Below the pieces are notes generated by a model. It was not told the DNA's origin and made no database searches. It saw nothing but the letters and a program-made list of their open reading frames with translations. The position numbers and the translations under genes are program-made. Below, piece after piece: positions 54,682-64,000 of a stretch of 64,000 nucleotides of DNA. Position 1 is the first letter of the stretch. Each line of letters starts with the position of its first letter. The DNA is from Arcobacter sp. Lineage in GTDB: Bacteria; Campylobacterota; Campylobacteria; Campylobacterales; Arcobacteraceae. Where the stretch lies: NCBI GenBank assembly GCA_020048055.1, contig JAIFNA010000006.1, positions 124,001 to 188,000 of the forward strand. The letters are read 5' to 3'.

Positions 54682-55674
54682 TTATCTTTTTAATTTTTTT
54701 AACATTTGAGCAAATGAAACTTTAAAAGCCTCAAGCCCTTCATTTAAAAGTTTTTCACCTGTTGAGTTTAAATCTATCCCATTTACAAGCAGTTTCGTAA
54801 AATACTCATCACACTCATCTTTGCTTAAAAGATTTGATTTTAAAAATTCATCCCCTTTTATGTACTCTTTTATAGTACTAAGTGGAGCTGTGTTAATTGA
54901 GTTTGGATAGATGAGGTGCTTTATGTAGTAGCTAGCTTCAACGGCATCACCTTTTACTCCAGTGCTAGCAAAAAGAGTTCTTATGCTCGAATTTTCAACA
55001 CTATTTACTTCATAGTAACACTTTGTAGCATTTACAATTCCAGCTCTAAAAGGCTCAAGATTTTTTAGTTTTAGAGTATCATCTAACTCTCTATCGAATC
55101 TACTTACAAATACAGAAACAACAGCCTTAACCTCTTTTTTACTTTTTAAAATGCCATTATTAAGTGCTTTTGCGCATTCTAATGCTTGAGTCGGAGTAAA
55201 AATTAGGGTTGCATTTACATTTATACCCATGGCTGTTAAATTTTCCATTGCGACATATCCAGCATTTGTTGCAGGTATTTTTATCATAACATTTGAACTT
55301 CCACATGCCGCAAAAAGTCTTGCACCTTCCTCGATTGTACCCATGGCATCATCACAAAGTGTTGGGTCAACTTCTATTGAGATAAAGCCATCATCACTAT
55401 TATTTTCATGAAGTTCACTAAGTAAATCAGCGGCTCTTTTTATATCAGTTATCGCTAACTCTTCATAAATTCTTTTTCCATCATTCGCTTGAAGCATCAT
55501 GATTTGTTGAGTGTACGCATCACTACTTGAGATGGATTGTTCAAAAATGGCCGGATTACTTGTAGCTCCATGGATTGTTTTTGTTTCAATCAGGGTTTTG
55601 AATTCATGTTCTAAAAAATCCCTCTCTATAAAATCACACCAAATTGAAAAGTTGATTGTTCGTTTAAAATTCAT
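54682..55674 (-). CDS. tal: Transaldolase
   Basis: Pentose phosphate enzyme of 330 residues that makes erythrose-4-phosphate, a substrate of the DAHP synthase encoded just downstream. The Schiff-base lysine is in [20 protein letters not shown] near 40 and NATLIFT are family motifs. I chose the ATG at 55674, eight bases after AGGA and matching the family; a TTG 27 bases upstream is in frame but overlaps the previous gene. Confidence 0.94.
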   Translation of the reverse strand: MNFKRTINFSIWCDFIERDFLEHEFKTLIETKTIHGATSNPAIFEQSISSSDAYTQQIMMLQANDGKRIYEELAITDIKRAADLLSELHENNSDDGFISIEVDPTLCDDAMGTIEEGARLFAACGSSNVMIKIPATNAGYVAMENLTAMGINVNATLIFTPTQALECAKALNNGILKSKKEVKAVVSVFVSRFDRELDDTLKLKNLEPFRAGIVNATKCYYEVNSVENSSIRTLFASTGVKGDAVEASYYIKHLIYPNSINTAPLSTIKEYIKGDEFLKSNLLSKDECDEYFTKLLVNGIDLNSTGEKLLNEGLEAFKVSFAQMLKKLKR

Positions 55675-55685
55675 ATTATTTTTTC

Positions 55686-56015
55686 CTATTTTTGTTTGCA
55701 AGTTAAATCTTTAATTACATTGTGTTTGAAATCCTTGGCAATAAATCCTTTGCATTCTTGATTTGTATCGATATCATTAAAGGTTACAAAATATTTATAG
55801 CCTTGTATTTTTGTGTCAACATTTTCAAATTGAGTAACACTATAAACCTCCACATGAGTAGTGTTCTTGTACCCCAGTTCTGCTAAAATCTTTTGTGCTT
55901 TACCTGATTTCCCTTGTTCACTCAAATAAAAGATTACAATACCAAGTAGGGCAATTATCGCCATATAAATGTAAGTTTTTCTACTTATTTTTCTTACTTC
56001 TATTGTTTCTTCCAC
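55686..56015 (-). CDS. Membrane-anchored protein of unknown function
   Basis: A 109-residue protein with one N-terminal TM helix (about 15-30) and a periplasmic domain with two Cys residues (in NQECKGF and DLTCKQK) that may form a disulfide. It is a Campylobacterota-type hypothetical, co-transcribed with tal. The function is not recognised. Confidence 0.75.
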   Translation of the reverse strand: MEETIEVRKISRKTYIYMAIIALLGIVIFYLSEQGKSGKAQKILAELGYKNTTHVEVYSVTQFENVDTKIQGYKYFVTFNDIDTNQECKGFIAKDFKHNVIKDLTCKQK

Positions 56016-56111
56016 ATAAATCCTTTATTTTTTAATCGAATATTATAGCCAAACAAGGGTTAAAAGATATACCTTTGGGAAACATAATCATTTTTAAGCT
56101 AGAATGACTTT

Positions 56112-57530
56112 ATGAAAAAAGTATTAATTTTATTAGATGGGATTGTTGCGAAGAGTTTATTGCAAAGGCTAGTCGAACTTGACACATCACATAGTATGTA
56201 TGATATTGTTTATATGAATGACAATATTTTGCCAATAAAAAAACCAAAAAACTTCACATTTTATAACTTTGATCCAACTAGTTTTTCAAAACTAAAACTT
56301 GTAATGTCAAAGGTCCTACATAGCGATATATTGGTTATTCTTGGAAATAAAAACGATACGATTAGTGTTGCTCAAAATATAAGAGCGATTGATGAAAATA
56401 TTAATTTTAATGTTTTTAATGAGTGGGGAATAGATTTTCAAGATAAAAATATCCAAGATTATAATGCGGTTGATATTTTGGCAAATGGACTTATTGAAAG
56501 GTTACCAAATGTCCCTGTTGTTGCACAAAATATTGGGCTAAAGCAGGGTGAAATTATGGAGATAAAAATCCCATTTGGTAGCTCTTATGCTTATAGATAC
56601 ATAAGTAGTATTTCACAAAAAGAGTGGAAAATTTTTGCACTTTACAGAAATAATATGATGTTAAATATCAGACCAACTTTGATTTTGAAACCAAATGATA
56701 TGATTTTGGTTATCGGAAAACCAAAAGTTTTATTGCAAGTTTATGCTGCAATTTCTGTTACATCTGGTCAATTTCCTGTACCTTTTGGAAAAAATATTTA
56801 TGTTTTTGTAGATCTCTATTTGCAAAGTGAAGAGGACGCATTGAATTCTATTAAAAAAGCTAGATTTTTACATGAAAGACTAAGCAGTTCAATGTTGGTT
56901 ATAAAAATTACTAGACCATCTTTTGCACGAGTAATTGATCAAATAAAAGAACTTACGAAACATATAGAAAATAAGATTATAGAGTTAGATTATAACGACA
57001 TCGGTGCTCAAATTATTTTCTCAACAGATATGAAAAAATATGATATTGGGATGTTTGTTATTACAAATACACTTTTACATAATGAAGTGATTGTATCAAA
57101 ACTTATCAGTTCAAAAAAACCGATTTTTAAAGTAGGAGTTGAAAATATAAATCATCTAAAAACAATAACTATGGTTTTAAATAATTCACAAAATTATGAG
57201 CAACTGTCCCCAGTGTTGTTTGATATAACATCACAACTTAAATACAAAGTTAATATAATAAATTCTGATCCAATAGGTGATAGTGATAGGACAAAATTGG
57301 TTCAACACCTTGATAGCTTGGCAAAAATTTTTAATCAAGATATTAAGATTGAAACAAATGGAAAAAATCCACTTAGTGAACTTAAAGCAAAAACAAATAT
57401 TTTGCAAATATTACCCCTAAAAGAGGAGATGTTTAAAAAGCGAATTATTAGTTTTTTTACAACAGATAGTGACTTATTGTCTTATGACTTAAAATATCTC
57501 AATCAGATAATAATCCCAATCATAGAATAA
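56112..57530 (+). CDS. TrkA-like protein with RCK_C domain (COG3400 type)
   Basis: A 472-residue cytoplasmic protein: Rossmann-like N-terminal part (about 1-125), an RCK_C-type ligand domain (about 130-215, GLKQGEIMEIKIPFGSSYAYR, LKPNDMILVIGKPKVLLQVYAAIS) and further nucleotide-binding-like halves to the C terminus. It resembles the potassium uptake regulator TrkA, but no TrkH channel is nearby. The glycine-rich NAD site is not obvious, so ligand specificity is uncertain. Confidence 0.82.
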   Translation: MKKVLILLDGIVAKSLLQRLVELDTSHSMYDIVYMNDNILPIKKPKNFTFYNFDPTSFSKLKLVMSKVLHSDILVILGNKNDTISVAQNIRAIDENINFNVFNEWGIDFQDKNIQDYNAVDILANGLIERLPNVPVVAQNIGLKQGEIMEIKIPFGSSYAYRYISSISQKEWKIFALYRNNMMLNIRPTLILKPNDMILVIGKPKVLLQVYAAISVTSGQFPVPFGKNIYVFVDLYLQSEEDALNSIKKARFLHERLSSSMLVIKITRPSFARVIDQIKELTKHIENKIIELDYNDIGAQIIFSTDMKKYDIGMFVITNTLLHNEVIVSKLISSKKPIFKVGVENINHLKTITMVLNNSQNYEQLSPVLFDITSQLKYKVNIINSDPIGDSDRTKLVQHLDSLAKIFNQDIKIETNGKNPLSELKAKTNILQILPLKEEMFKKRIISFFTTDSDLLSYDLKYLNQIIIPIIE

Positions 57531-57548
57531 TTTTAAAAGAGAGAAGAT

Positions 57549-58679
57549 ATGAAATTTGAAAAATACCCATTTGAAAGATTAGCTAGTTTACTTGAGGATG
57601 TTATCCCTAATGCAAGGTTTTCTCCAAGTAATTTAACAATTGGTGAACCGCAATTTGAAACACCACAGTTTATACAAGATGAATTAAAAAATAGTACAAA
57701 TTTACTCAATAAGTACCCAAAAAGTGGAGGGGAAGATTATTTAACAAACGGTATGAAAAAGTTTGTAAAAACAAGATTTGGAGTTACTCTTAGAGATGGT
57801 GAGATTATCCCAACATTTGGAACAAGAGAAGTGTTGTTTAATTTCCCACAATTTTTGCTTCATGATAAAAAAAATCCAACAATAGCCTACACAAACCCGT
57901 TTTACCAAATTTATGAGGGGGCAGCTATTGCCTCAAGGGCTAAAGTTATCCATCTTGATATTACAGAGGAGAACAATTTTTTACCACAAATTAGTGACGA
58001 TGAGCTTACAAATTGCCATCTTGTGATTTTAAATTATCCAAACAATCCAACAAGTGCGACAATAACAAAAGAGGAACTTGTTAAGTGGGTTAAAAAAGCT
58101 CTACAATTTGATTTCGTCCTTATAAATGATGAGTGTTACAGTGAGCTTTATTTTGGTGAAATTAAACCTGTTTCGCTGCTTGAAGCTTGCAAAGAAGCTG
58201 GTAATCAAAGTTTTAAAAATTGTTTGGTATTAAATAGTATCTCAAAAAGAAGTTCAGCACCAGGGCTTAGAAGTGGATTTATCGCTGGAGATAGCGCGAT
58301 TTTAAAAGACTATATGCTTTATAGGACTTATGTTGGGTGTGCTTTACCGCTCCCTTTACAAAAAACAGCAGCACTTGCGTGGAGTGAAGAGTCACATGTG
58401 GAGGAGTTTAGAAAGATATATAAACAAAATTTTTATTTGGCTAGAAATATTTTAAATATAGATACACCAGATGCTACATTTTATATTTGGTTGCAAGTAA
58501 AAGATGAACTGAAATTTACAAGGGAGCTTTATAGAACTAAAAATGTAAAAGTTTTACCAGGGAGTTATCTTGGGAGAAATGGAGTTGGAGCTGGATATGT
58601 AAGGATAGCTTTGGTTGAAGATAATGACAAAACAGCTGATGTATTAGCAAGAATTAAACAATTTATGGAGAACAAATGA
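57549..58679 (+). CDS. PLP-dependent aminotransferase class I/II (aspartate/succinyl-DAP type)
   Basis: A 376-residue fold type I aminotransferase. Catalytic Lys is in NSISKRSSAPGLRSGFIAG (about residue 234), with the NYPNNPTSA and NDECYSELYF motifs ahead. It is close to the succinyldiaminopimelate aminotransferase (DapC) or AspB group, which would fit next to murC as a cell-wall precursor gene. The substrate is not proven. Confidence 0.88.
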   Translation: MKFEKYPFERLASLLEDVIPNARFSPSNLTIGEPQFETPQFIQDELKNSTNLLNKYPKSGGEDYLTNGMKKFVKTRFGVTLRDGEIIPTFGTREVLFNFPQFLLHDKKNPTIAYTNPFYQIYEGAAIASRAKVIHLDITEENNFLPQISDDELTNCHLVILNYPNNPTSATITKEELVKWVKKALQFDFVLINDECYSELYFGEIKPVSLLEACKEAGNQSFKNCLVLNSISKRSSAPGLRSGFIAGDSAILKDYMLYRTYVGCALPLPLQKTAALAWSEESHVEEFRKIYKQNFYLARNILNIDTPDATFYIWLQVKDELKFTRELYRTKNVKVLPGSYLGRNGVGAGYVRIALVEDNDKTADVLARIKQFMENK

Positions 58680-59257
58680 CAACAGAAGAATTAGAACAAG
58701 CAAGATTAAACCCTGAATTTTTGGGTTTTTTGGAAAAAAAAGAGAAAGAAGCACTAGAATCAAAAAATATCAAAGAACTTTATGAGGTTCTTGATAGTTT
58801 ATTAATTTTAGACCTTGATGATAATAGGATAAATAAAGTATATGAAACAATTTTGGCAGTCGCATTTGATGGAATTGGAGCTAAACTTGATGCTCACAAA
58901 AAACTATCTTTAGATGGAGATGATTTTTTATATATTAGAGCATTTTATGAACACGCGATTGAAAAATGGAGTGGAAATAATTTTCAAGGTGCAAAAGAGT
59001 TGTTATTTGTGTTGTCACAAATTGTAGATGATGAGCTTCTAAATGAAGCTATAAATGTAAAACTTATTGCATGTAGTGAGGGGAAAGATTTAGATAATTT
59101 CTATGAAACAACAGTATTTCATCAGCAAACAGCAAGAGATGAAAAATATGGGTATTTTATTTTAGATTTCAAATTTGATACAAAAAATTATTTAGATAGT
59201 AAAACTGCATCGCTTGAGGCAATTTACGAAGAGCTAAAACACCTTTTGGCGGTTTAA
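58676..59257 (+). CDS. Campylobacterota conserved protein of unknown function
   Basis: A 193-residue, acidic, mainly helical protein without a known domain. Start and stop overlap or touch both neighbours (ATGA with the aminotransferase, one base from murC). Its consistent position before murC suggests a role in wall precursor metabolism or in control of MurC, which is an inference from context only. Confidence 0.75.
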   Translation: MTTEELEQARLNPEFLGFLEKKEKEALESKNIKELYEVLDSLLILDLDDNRINKVYETILAVAFDGIGAKLDAHKKLSLDGDDFLYIRAFYEHAIEKWSGNNFQGAKELLFVLSQIVDDELLNEAINVKLIACSEGKDLDNFYETTVFHQQTARDEKYGYFILDFKFDTKNYLDSKTASLEAIYEELKHLLAV

Positions 59258-59258
59258 G

Positions 59259-60554
59259 ATGAGAGTGCATTTTATAGGAATAGGTGGAATAGGGCTTTCT
59301 GCATTGGCAAGATTTTTAAATTTTAGAGGTTATGAAGTTAGTGGAAGTGATGTTAAATCAACCCCAATAACAAAAGGCTTAAAAGAGGATGGGATAAAAA
59401 TAACAATTCCACACTGTGCAACTGCTATAAATGGGCAAGATTTGGTTGTGTATAGTGCTGCAATTACAACTACAAACACAGAAAGATTAGAAGCAGTAAA
59501 ACAAAATCTAAAAATTGTACCTAGAAAAGATGCTTTACCTATAATTATGAAAGATACTAAAAATTATTGTATTTGTTCAGCTCATGGAAAAAGCACAACA
59601 AGTGCAATGCTAGCAAGTATTTTAGGCTCAAGTGCTTTAATTGGAGCAATCAGTAAAGAGTTTGGGAGTAACTTTAGATATGTTGATGATACTTTGGTAT
59701 TTGAAGCCGACGAGAGCGACGAGAGTTTTATCCTTTCAAATCCATATTGTTCAATTGTGATGAATACGGAGCCTGAACATATGGAGTATTACAACTATGA
59801 TGAAACTAGATTTTATGCAGCTTATAAAAAATTTCTTGACATCGCACAAGTTAGAGTTATAAATGCTGAAGATGATTTTTTAAAAGATTATGAGGGTGAG
59901 GCAATAAGACTTTATCCATCAAGTGATATTAAAAATATAGATTTCTTCCTAAAAGATGGTGAGCCTTTTACAAAGTTTGACCTAAAAGATTTTGGAACAT
60001 TTGAAATTTGGGGCTTTGGTGAGCATATTGCACTTGATGCTAGTATGGCAATTCTGGTGGCACTAGAAACTATGAGCCTAGAAGAGATAAGAGCTAATAT
60101 GAAACTTTACAAGGGGATTAAAAAAAGGTTTGATGTGGTTAAAAAGAGTGAAAAACTTATTATAATTGATGACTATGCGCACCATCCAACTGAGATAAAA
60201 GTTACAATGGAGTCAATCGGACTTTATAAAAAACTTACAAATATGGATAAAAGTATAGTTATTTGGCAACCACATAAATACAGTCGTACAAGGGATAATC
60301 TTGAAGCATTTAAAGTTTGTTTTGAGGGTTGTAATGAGCTTATCATTTTACCCGTTTGGACTGTAAATGAGCCAATTTTAGATATTGACTTTGCTAAAGA
60401 GTTTCAAGCATTTAATCCAATTTTTGCAGATAATGTAAAAAGATATGGCGATGTACTAGAGGTTTGGAAAGATGAGCATTTGATTATGCAAATTAGTGAT
60501 GGAGTTATTTTGGGTGTTGGCGCTGGTGATATTACATATCAACTTAGGGATTAA
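59259..60554 (+). CDS. murC: UDP-N-acetylmuramate-L-alanine ligase
   Basis: ATP-dependent addition of L-Ala to UDP-MurNAc, the first Mur ligase step. It opens with HFIGIGGIGLSALARFL, has CSAHGKSTTSAMLA (ATP loop; note SAHGKSTTS in place of the more common GTHGKTTT), FEADESDESFI, and DDYAHHPTEIK. The 431-residue length is normal. The ATP loop variant is typical of this phylum. Confidence 0.95.
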   Translation: MRVHFIGIGGIGLSALARFLNFRGYEVSGSDVKSTPITKGLKEDGIKITIPHCATAINGQDLVVYSAAITTTNTERLEAVKQNLKIVPRKDALPIIMKDTKNYCICSAHGKSTTSAMLASILGSSALIGAISKEFGSNFRYVDDTLVFEADESDESFILSNPYCSIVMNTEPEHMEYYNYDETRFYAAYKKFLDIAQVRVINAEDDFLKDYEGEAIRLYPSSDIKNIDFFLKDGEPFTKFDLKDFGTFEIWGFGEHIALDASMAILVALETMSLEEIRANMKLYKGIKKRFDVVKKSEKLIIIDDYAHHPTEIKVTMESIGLYKKLTNMDKSIVIWQPHKYSRTRDNLEAFKVCFEGCNELIILPVWTVNEPILDIDFAKEFQAFNPIFADNVKRYGDVLEVWKDEHLIMQISDGVILGVGAGDITYQLRD

Positions 60555-60571
60555 AAATTAACTTTTAATCC
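60548..60571. terminator. Terminator shared by convergent murC and tsaD
   Basis: GGATTAAAA, 6-base loop, TTTTAATCC: a 9-base perfect dyad that overlaps both stop codons. The short A/T-rich arms make it moderately convincing. Confidence 0.55.
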
Positions 60572-61553
60572 TGCTTTGAACATCAATTTTTTCCAATGCA
60601 GTAAAATCTTTTTGTAAATATTGCTCAATAGCAACTCTACCAATCATAGCTGCATTGTCGCTACAAAATTCGATGGGCGCTAAGATAAGTTCACAATTGT
60701 AAGATTTACAAAGTTTTTCACACTCTTCCCTTAGATAAATATTAGCGCTAGCTCCCCCAACAATTGCAAATTTTGTAGGGGATTGAATTTTGAAATATTT
60801 TTTTAGTTTCATTAAAATGTGATTTATAGCAGTATGCTGGAAACTAGCACAAATATTCGCGATAGTTTTATCATTCAAACTACCAAGTTCCTCCTCTTTA
60901 AGAACAGCAAGACGAACAGCATTTTTAAGTCCACTAAAGCTAAATTCGATATTTGGTGATTGTCTAAGTGGAATAGGAAAATCATAACTCTCTTTGTCTC
61001 CAATTTTCCCTTTATCTTCAATAGCTGGACCTCCAGGATAACCAAGATTTAGCATCTTAGCAACTTTGTCAAAACTCTCTCCAAAACTATCATCGCTTGT
61101 TTGCCCAATTATTTTCATATTATGTAGATTGGTAGCTTCAATAATTTGTGTATGCCCTCCAGAAACGAGTAAAATTGTCATTGGAAACTTTGTTTTTTCC
61201 TCTATAAAACATGAATAAATATGTCCTTTTAGATGGTTAACTGAAATAAGTGGAATACTAAGAGCGATACTTAAGGCTTTAGCCATCATAACACCCTCGC
61301 TAAGTGTTACACTAAGTCCTGGTGCTGTTGTAACTGCAATAGCTTTTAGTGAACTAAAATATTTCTCACACTCTTTTAAAATCAAAGGTAAAGCCTCTAT
61401 GTGAAGTCTAGCAGCAAGTTCTGGGACAACACCACCGTAAAAACTATGTTGTATCTCTTGAGATATTTTTTTATGAAAAATAAGTTCGAGTGTGTCTATT
61501 GCTGTAATAGCAATACTGCTATCATCACAACTTGATTCTATGCTTAAAATCAT
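60558..61553 (-). CDS. tsaD: tRNA N6-adenosine threonylcarbamoyltransferase
   Basis: Catalytic subunit of t6A37 formation with TsaB and TsaE. A 331-residue ASKHA protein: [13 protein letters not shown] at the start, metal-binding His pair in NHLKGHIYS (about 105-113), [21 protein letters not shown] and [11 protein letters not shown], then SDNAAMIG. Length is normal. It ends the same minus-strand run that starts with cdsA. Confidence 0.96.
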   Translation of the reverse strand: MILSIESSCDDSSIAITAIDTLELIFHKKISQEIQHSFYGGVVPELAARLHIEALPLILKECEKYFSSLKAIAVTTAPGLSVTLSEGVMMAKALSIALSIPLISVNHLKGHIYSCFIEEKTKFPMTILLVSGGHTQIIEATNLHNMKIIGQTSDDSFGESFDKVAKMLNLGYPGGPAIEDKGKIGDKESYDFPIPLRQSPNIEFSFSGLKNAVRLAVLKEEELGSLNDKTIANICASFQHTAINHILMKLKKYFKIQSPTKFAIVGGASANIYLREECEKLCKSYNCELILAPIEFCSDNAAMIGRVAIEQYLQKDFTALEKIDVQSRIKS

Positions 61554-61563
61554 TTTTCCACCA

Positions 61564-62094
61564 TCATCTTGCTATCCAGTCAAACGCACAATCAAGTTTG
61601 CCAAAACCATTTGCTGTACTTATATGCCCAGCGCCCTCTAAAACCTTAAGACCAATCCCTAACAAATCATGTAAGCGGTAAGACTCCTCAATTGTTATAT
61701 ATGGGTCATTATCCCCACATGCCATAATTTTTTCTTTTGCTCTTAAATCTGTTGGTATAAGGTATGGGAAAAAAGTGCTTAATTTTTCTATGCTACAAGT
61801 TGGTGGGACTGGGGCTACTAACATCAGTTTTTCAATCATTTTAACTTCATAGTTGTTTATATAGTGAAACCAAAGTATATTTGCTAAAGAGTGGCATACT
61901 ACAATATCTGGTTTAAAATGTTTCATCTCCACATCGAGATAATTAAGCCACTCATCAAGTTTTGGTAAGTCTCTATTTGGAAGAGCTGGAAATGAAACAG
62001 TGTAGTTATTTTCAATTAATTGCATCGCTAAATGTGATTGCCAATGTGGAAAATCGCTTCCACTCCAACCGTGTAAAATTAGTACTTTTTTCAT
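61564..62094 (-). CDS. RBBP9/YdeN-family alpha/beta hydrolase
   Basis: A 176-residue serine hydrolase: first strand [18 protein letters not shown], nucleophile Ser in VVCHSLAN (about 72), Asp in GDNDPYI and His in GAGHIS. The start at 62094 overlaps the dxr stop in ATGA and has AAGGGG seven bases upstream; an in-frame ATG at 62112 is too early. Substrate unknown. Confidence 0.88.
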   Translation of the reverse strand: MKKVLILHGWSGSDFPHWQSHLAMQLIENNYTVSFPALPNRDLPKLDEWLNYLDVEMKHFKPDIVVCHSLANILWFHYINNYEVKMIEKLMLVAPVPPTCSIEKLSTFFPYLIPTDLRAKEKIMACGDNDPYITIEESYRLHDLLGIGLKVLEGAGHISTANGFGKLDCAFDWIAR

Positions 62095-63170
62095 ATTTTT
62101 ACCCCTTTGCAAAATGTTGTGATCTCTTTGTGGGCTACAAAAATGTCATCTAAATTTTGCAATTTTAGCCCATTAAAATGGTTTAATGCAAGGCTTTGGA
62201 TTTTAAAAATATCTAAAAAACCAATATCTCCTTTTAAAAATCTATCAACTGCAAAATCGTTTGATGAATTTAATACTACCCCTAAATTTTGGTTAGTTAA
62301 AAGTTCATCTTTAAACTCCCAAATCTTATATCTTGAGGTTTCTATTTTTTTAAATTCTAAACTACCAATTTGAAGTAAATCAACTTTCTCTAAAATCTCC
62401 CCATCAACTTGCTCAAGTATTGCATAAGCGATTGGAAGTTGCATTGAAACATTTGCTAAATGTGCTGTTGTACTCCCATCACAAAAATTGATAAGCGCGT
62501 GGATAATGGATTTTGACTCTATAATTGCGTCACATTTATTTGTTTTAAAAAGCCATCTAGCTTCAATTAATTCAAAAAGTTTATTTGTCATTGTTGCACT
62601 ATCGATTGTGATTTTATTCCCCATTGACCAATTTGGGTGATTTAGTGCCTCCTGTATCGTTACAGTTTTTAGTTTTTCTAGTGGTAAATCCCTAAAACTT
62701 CCACCACTAGCAGTTACTACTAAACTATCAATCTTTTTTGTTTTATCATATAAGTACCAAAGTCCAAAGTGTTCGCTATCTATCGGGATAATATTTTTTG
62801 TATCTATAAATTGTCCAGCAACGACTAAACTTTCTTTGTTTGCAAGGGCTAATTTTTTACCACATTTTAAAGCTTCTAAAGTTGGTTTTAATCCACTAAA
62901 CCCAACAAGAGCGTTAACTACAAGGTTTGAATAGCTATTTGCTATGGCGTCCAAAATTGCCTCTTCACCTGCCTTGACGCAAGTGTGGTTTACCTTGTTT
63001 ATATCTTCTTTGTTTGCAACAATTACAAGTTTTGGATTGTGTATTTTTATCTGTTTGTTTAGTAAATCGATATTTTTCCCAGCAACTAAAATTTCAATAT
63101 CGATATGAAATTTTAAGGCAATATGGAGTGCATTTACACCAATTGAGCCAGTTGAACCAAGTAAAACCAT
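62091..63170 (-). CDS. dxr: 1-deoxy-D-xylulose-5-phosphate reductoisomerase
   Basis: NADPH-dependent step of the MEP isoprenoid pathway, which feeds uppS, miaA and the polyprenyl synthase in this window. The 359-residue protein starts with VLLGSTGSIGVNAL and has ANKESLVVAGQF, IDSEHFGLWYL (metal site), TASGGSF and HPNWSMGNKITIDSATM. It begins five bases after the cdsA stop, so the two are one unit. Confidence 0.96.
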   Translation of the reverse strand: MVLLGSTGSIGVNALHIALKFHIDIEILVAGKNIDLLNKQIKIHNPKLVIVANKEDINKVNHTCVKAGEEAILDAIANSYSNLVVNALVGFSGLKPTLEALKCGKKLALANKESLVVAGQFIDTKNIIPIDSEHFGLWYLYDKTKKIDSLVVTASGGSFRDLPLEKLKTVTIQEALNHPNWSMGNKITIDSATMTNKLFELIEARWLFKTNKCDAIIESKSIIHALINFCDGSTTAHLANVSMQLPIAYAILEQVDGEILEKVDLLQIGSLEFKKIETSRYKIWEFKDELLTNQNLGVVLNSSNDFAVDRFLKGDIGFLDIFKIQSLALNHFNGLKLQNLDDIFVAHKEITTFCKGVKI

Positions 63171-63175
63171 AGAGT

Positions 63176-63937
63176 TTATGCGAAAAGTTTAAGGAGGATA
63201 AACATCACGATACCACCAAAAAGGTAACCATCGGTTCGATCTAAAATACCACCGTGTCCTGGTAAAATGTCTCCGCTATCTTTAACTCCTGCTTCCCTTT
63301 TTAAGTAGCTTTCAAATAGGTCACCGAAAACTGAAGCAATAGCTACAAGTAATGATATGGTTATTATAAGTAAGATATCGTAATTTGTGGTTAGTGTTGC
63401 AAGTACTCCAAAAAAGACAGCAATCAAGATACCACCAATTACACCTTCTAGTGTTTTTTTAGGACTTGTTGGTGAAAATTGTCTTTTCCCCACACTTTTA
63501 CCAACAAAATATGCCCCAATATCAGCCCCAGCTACAACAGCTAAAAGCCATAAAAGTGATGATATGCCAAAGGCTTTGTAGAGCGCAAATAGAAATAAAA
63601 ACGATACTAAAGGATAAAGTAGCGGTAAGAATAGCTTTTTATCAAAAGTTTGTTTATATGAGAGGATTGATGCAAAAAGGACAATAAACAGGAAAACTAA
63701 ATCTTGTGGATTGGGGTAAAAATATGCCACAATCCAAGTAAATCCAGCTACTAAATATATAAGATTTCTCTCACTTCCAAAAAGTTTCATAGCTTCTGAG
63801 ACGCCAAAAAGCATCACCACACCAAGAAATAGCCAAGTTACAAATAGATTATCTAATAATCCAACAAGAAATAAAACACCAAGCATAGCTAAACCAGTTT
63901 TTATTCTCAAACTACTCTCTTTTAAAATTTCAAACAT
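63176..63937 (-). CDS. cdsA: Phosphatidate cytidylyltransferase
   Basis: Makes CDP-diacylglycerol from phosphatidate and CTP. A 253-residue polytopic membrane protein with about eight TM helices. The family signature is in the C-terminal part: ESYLKREAGVKDSGDILPGH, followed by GGILDR; SPTSPKKTLEGVIGG is ahead of it. The ATG is at 63937; the 63 bases beyond it to the window end probably carry its promoter. Confidence 0.95.
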   Translation of the reverse strand: MFEILKESSLRIKTGLAMLGVLFLVGLLDNLFVTWLFLGVVMLFGVSEAMKLFGSERNLIYLVAGFTWIVAYFYPNPQDLVFLFIVLFASILSYKQTFDKKLFLPLLYPLVSFLFLFALYKAFGISSLLWLLAVVAGADIGAYFVGKSVGKRQFSPTSPKKTLEGVIGGILIAVFFGVLATLTTNYDILLIITISLLVAIASVFGDLFESYLKREAGVKDSGDILPGHGGILDRTDGYLFGGIVMFILLKLFA

Positions 63938-64000
63938 CTTTAACCTTATCTATTTTTTCGCAATTTTTTAATTATTATTGTACAAAAGTTTTACTTAAGT

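Overview
The window is chromosomal DNA of low G+C content from a bacterium of the phylum Campylobacterota (the former Epsilonproteobacteria). Several gene clusters have the order seen in that group: purQ - SH3 protein - plsC; purA - DUF507 - carA; glmU / coaBC - uppS - prepilin peptidase - lptF-like - truA; aminotransferase - small protein - murC. A four-subunit pyruvate:ferredoxin oxidoreductase (porGDAB), class II DAHP synthase, short-form HisZ and an acetate symporter with its DUF485 partner fit the same group. I cannot name a genus. Genes are densely packed, often overlapping by 1-14 nt, and no gene-free stretch exceeds 300 bases.

Layout. 1-5900: purQ, an SH3-domain envelope protein, plsC, a polyprenyl synthase, miaA, a HAD phosphatase, a small unknown and a small outer-membrane barrel. 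5900-9520: purM, a DUF2892 protein, then DUF485 plus actP with a strong terminator. 9735-12370: a Dabb protein, then an AmmeMemoRadiSam locus in which the radical SAM and Memo proteins are fused. 12455-18704: a structured leader, a class V aminotransferase, hisZ, a purA leader with three hairpins, purA, DUF507, carA and a DUF475/TerC membrane protein. 18850-22473: accessory block with a ParE-type toxin-antitoxin pair, a secreted caspase-like protein and an LPP20/DUF4384-like partner. 22489-34800: pseudouridine synthase, glmU, an inserted restriction-modification cassette, coaBC, uppS, prepilin peptidase, lptF/G, truA, gpsA, then a CsgG-like lipoprotein with an LPP20 lipoprotein. 34804-46304: rqcH, prfA, rpsT, glmM, lspA, a major porin, ppnP, the por operon, a HAD phosphatase and a DsrE-like protein. 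46376-52602: rplT, rpmI, then an arsenic-resistance island. 52751-64000: a probable SRP RNA, a pilin-like protein, aroF (class II), tal, a TrkA-C protein, aminotransferase, murC, tsaD, a hydrolase, dxr and cdsA.

The arsenic island is the best-resolved accessory region. It contains arsR, a CSC-motif permease, arsB, arsC and a small thioredoxin-like protein. The same 16-base dyad lies about 50 bases upstream of both the permease and arsB, so the single ArsR probably controls both units. A 22-codon remnant of a second permease sits directly after the thioredoxin-like gene and is cut at a hairpin next to a toxin-antitoxin pair. Other points worth attention are the caspase/LPP20 pair, the restriction-modification cassette, the AmrS-Memo fusion, the SRP RNA with an unusual apical loop, and several related intergenic leader repeats upstream of purA, DUF507, gpsA and the DsrE-like gene.
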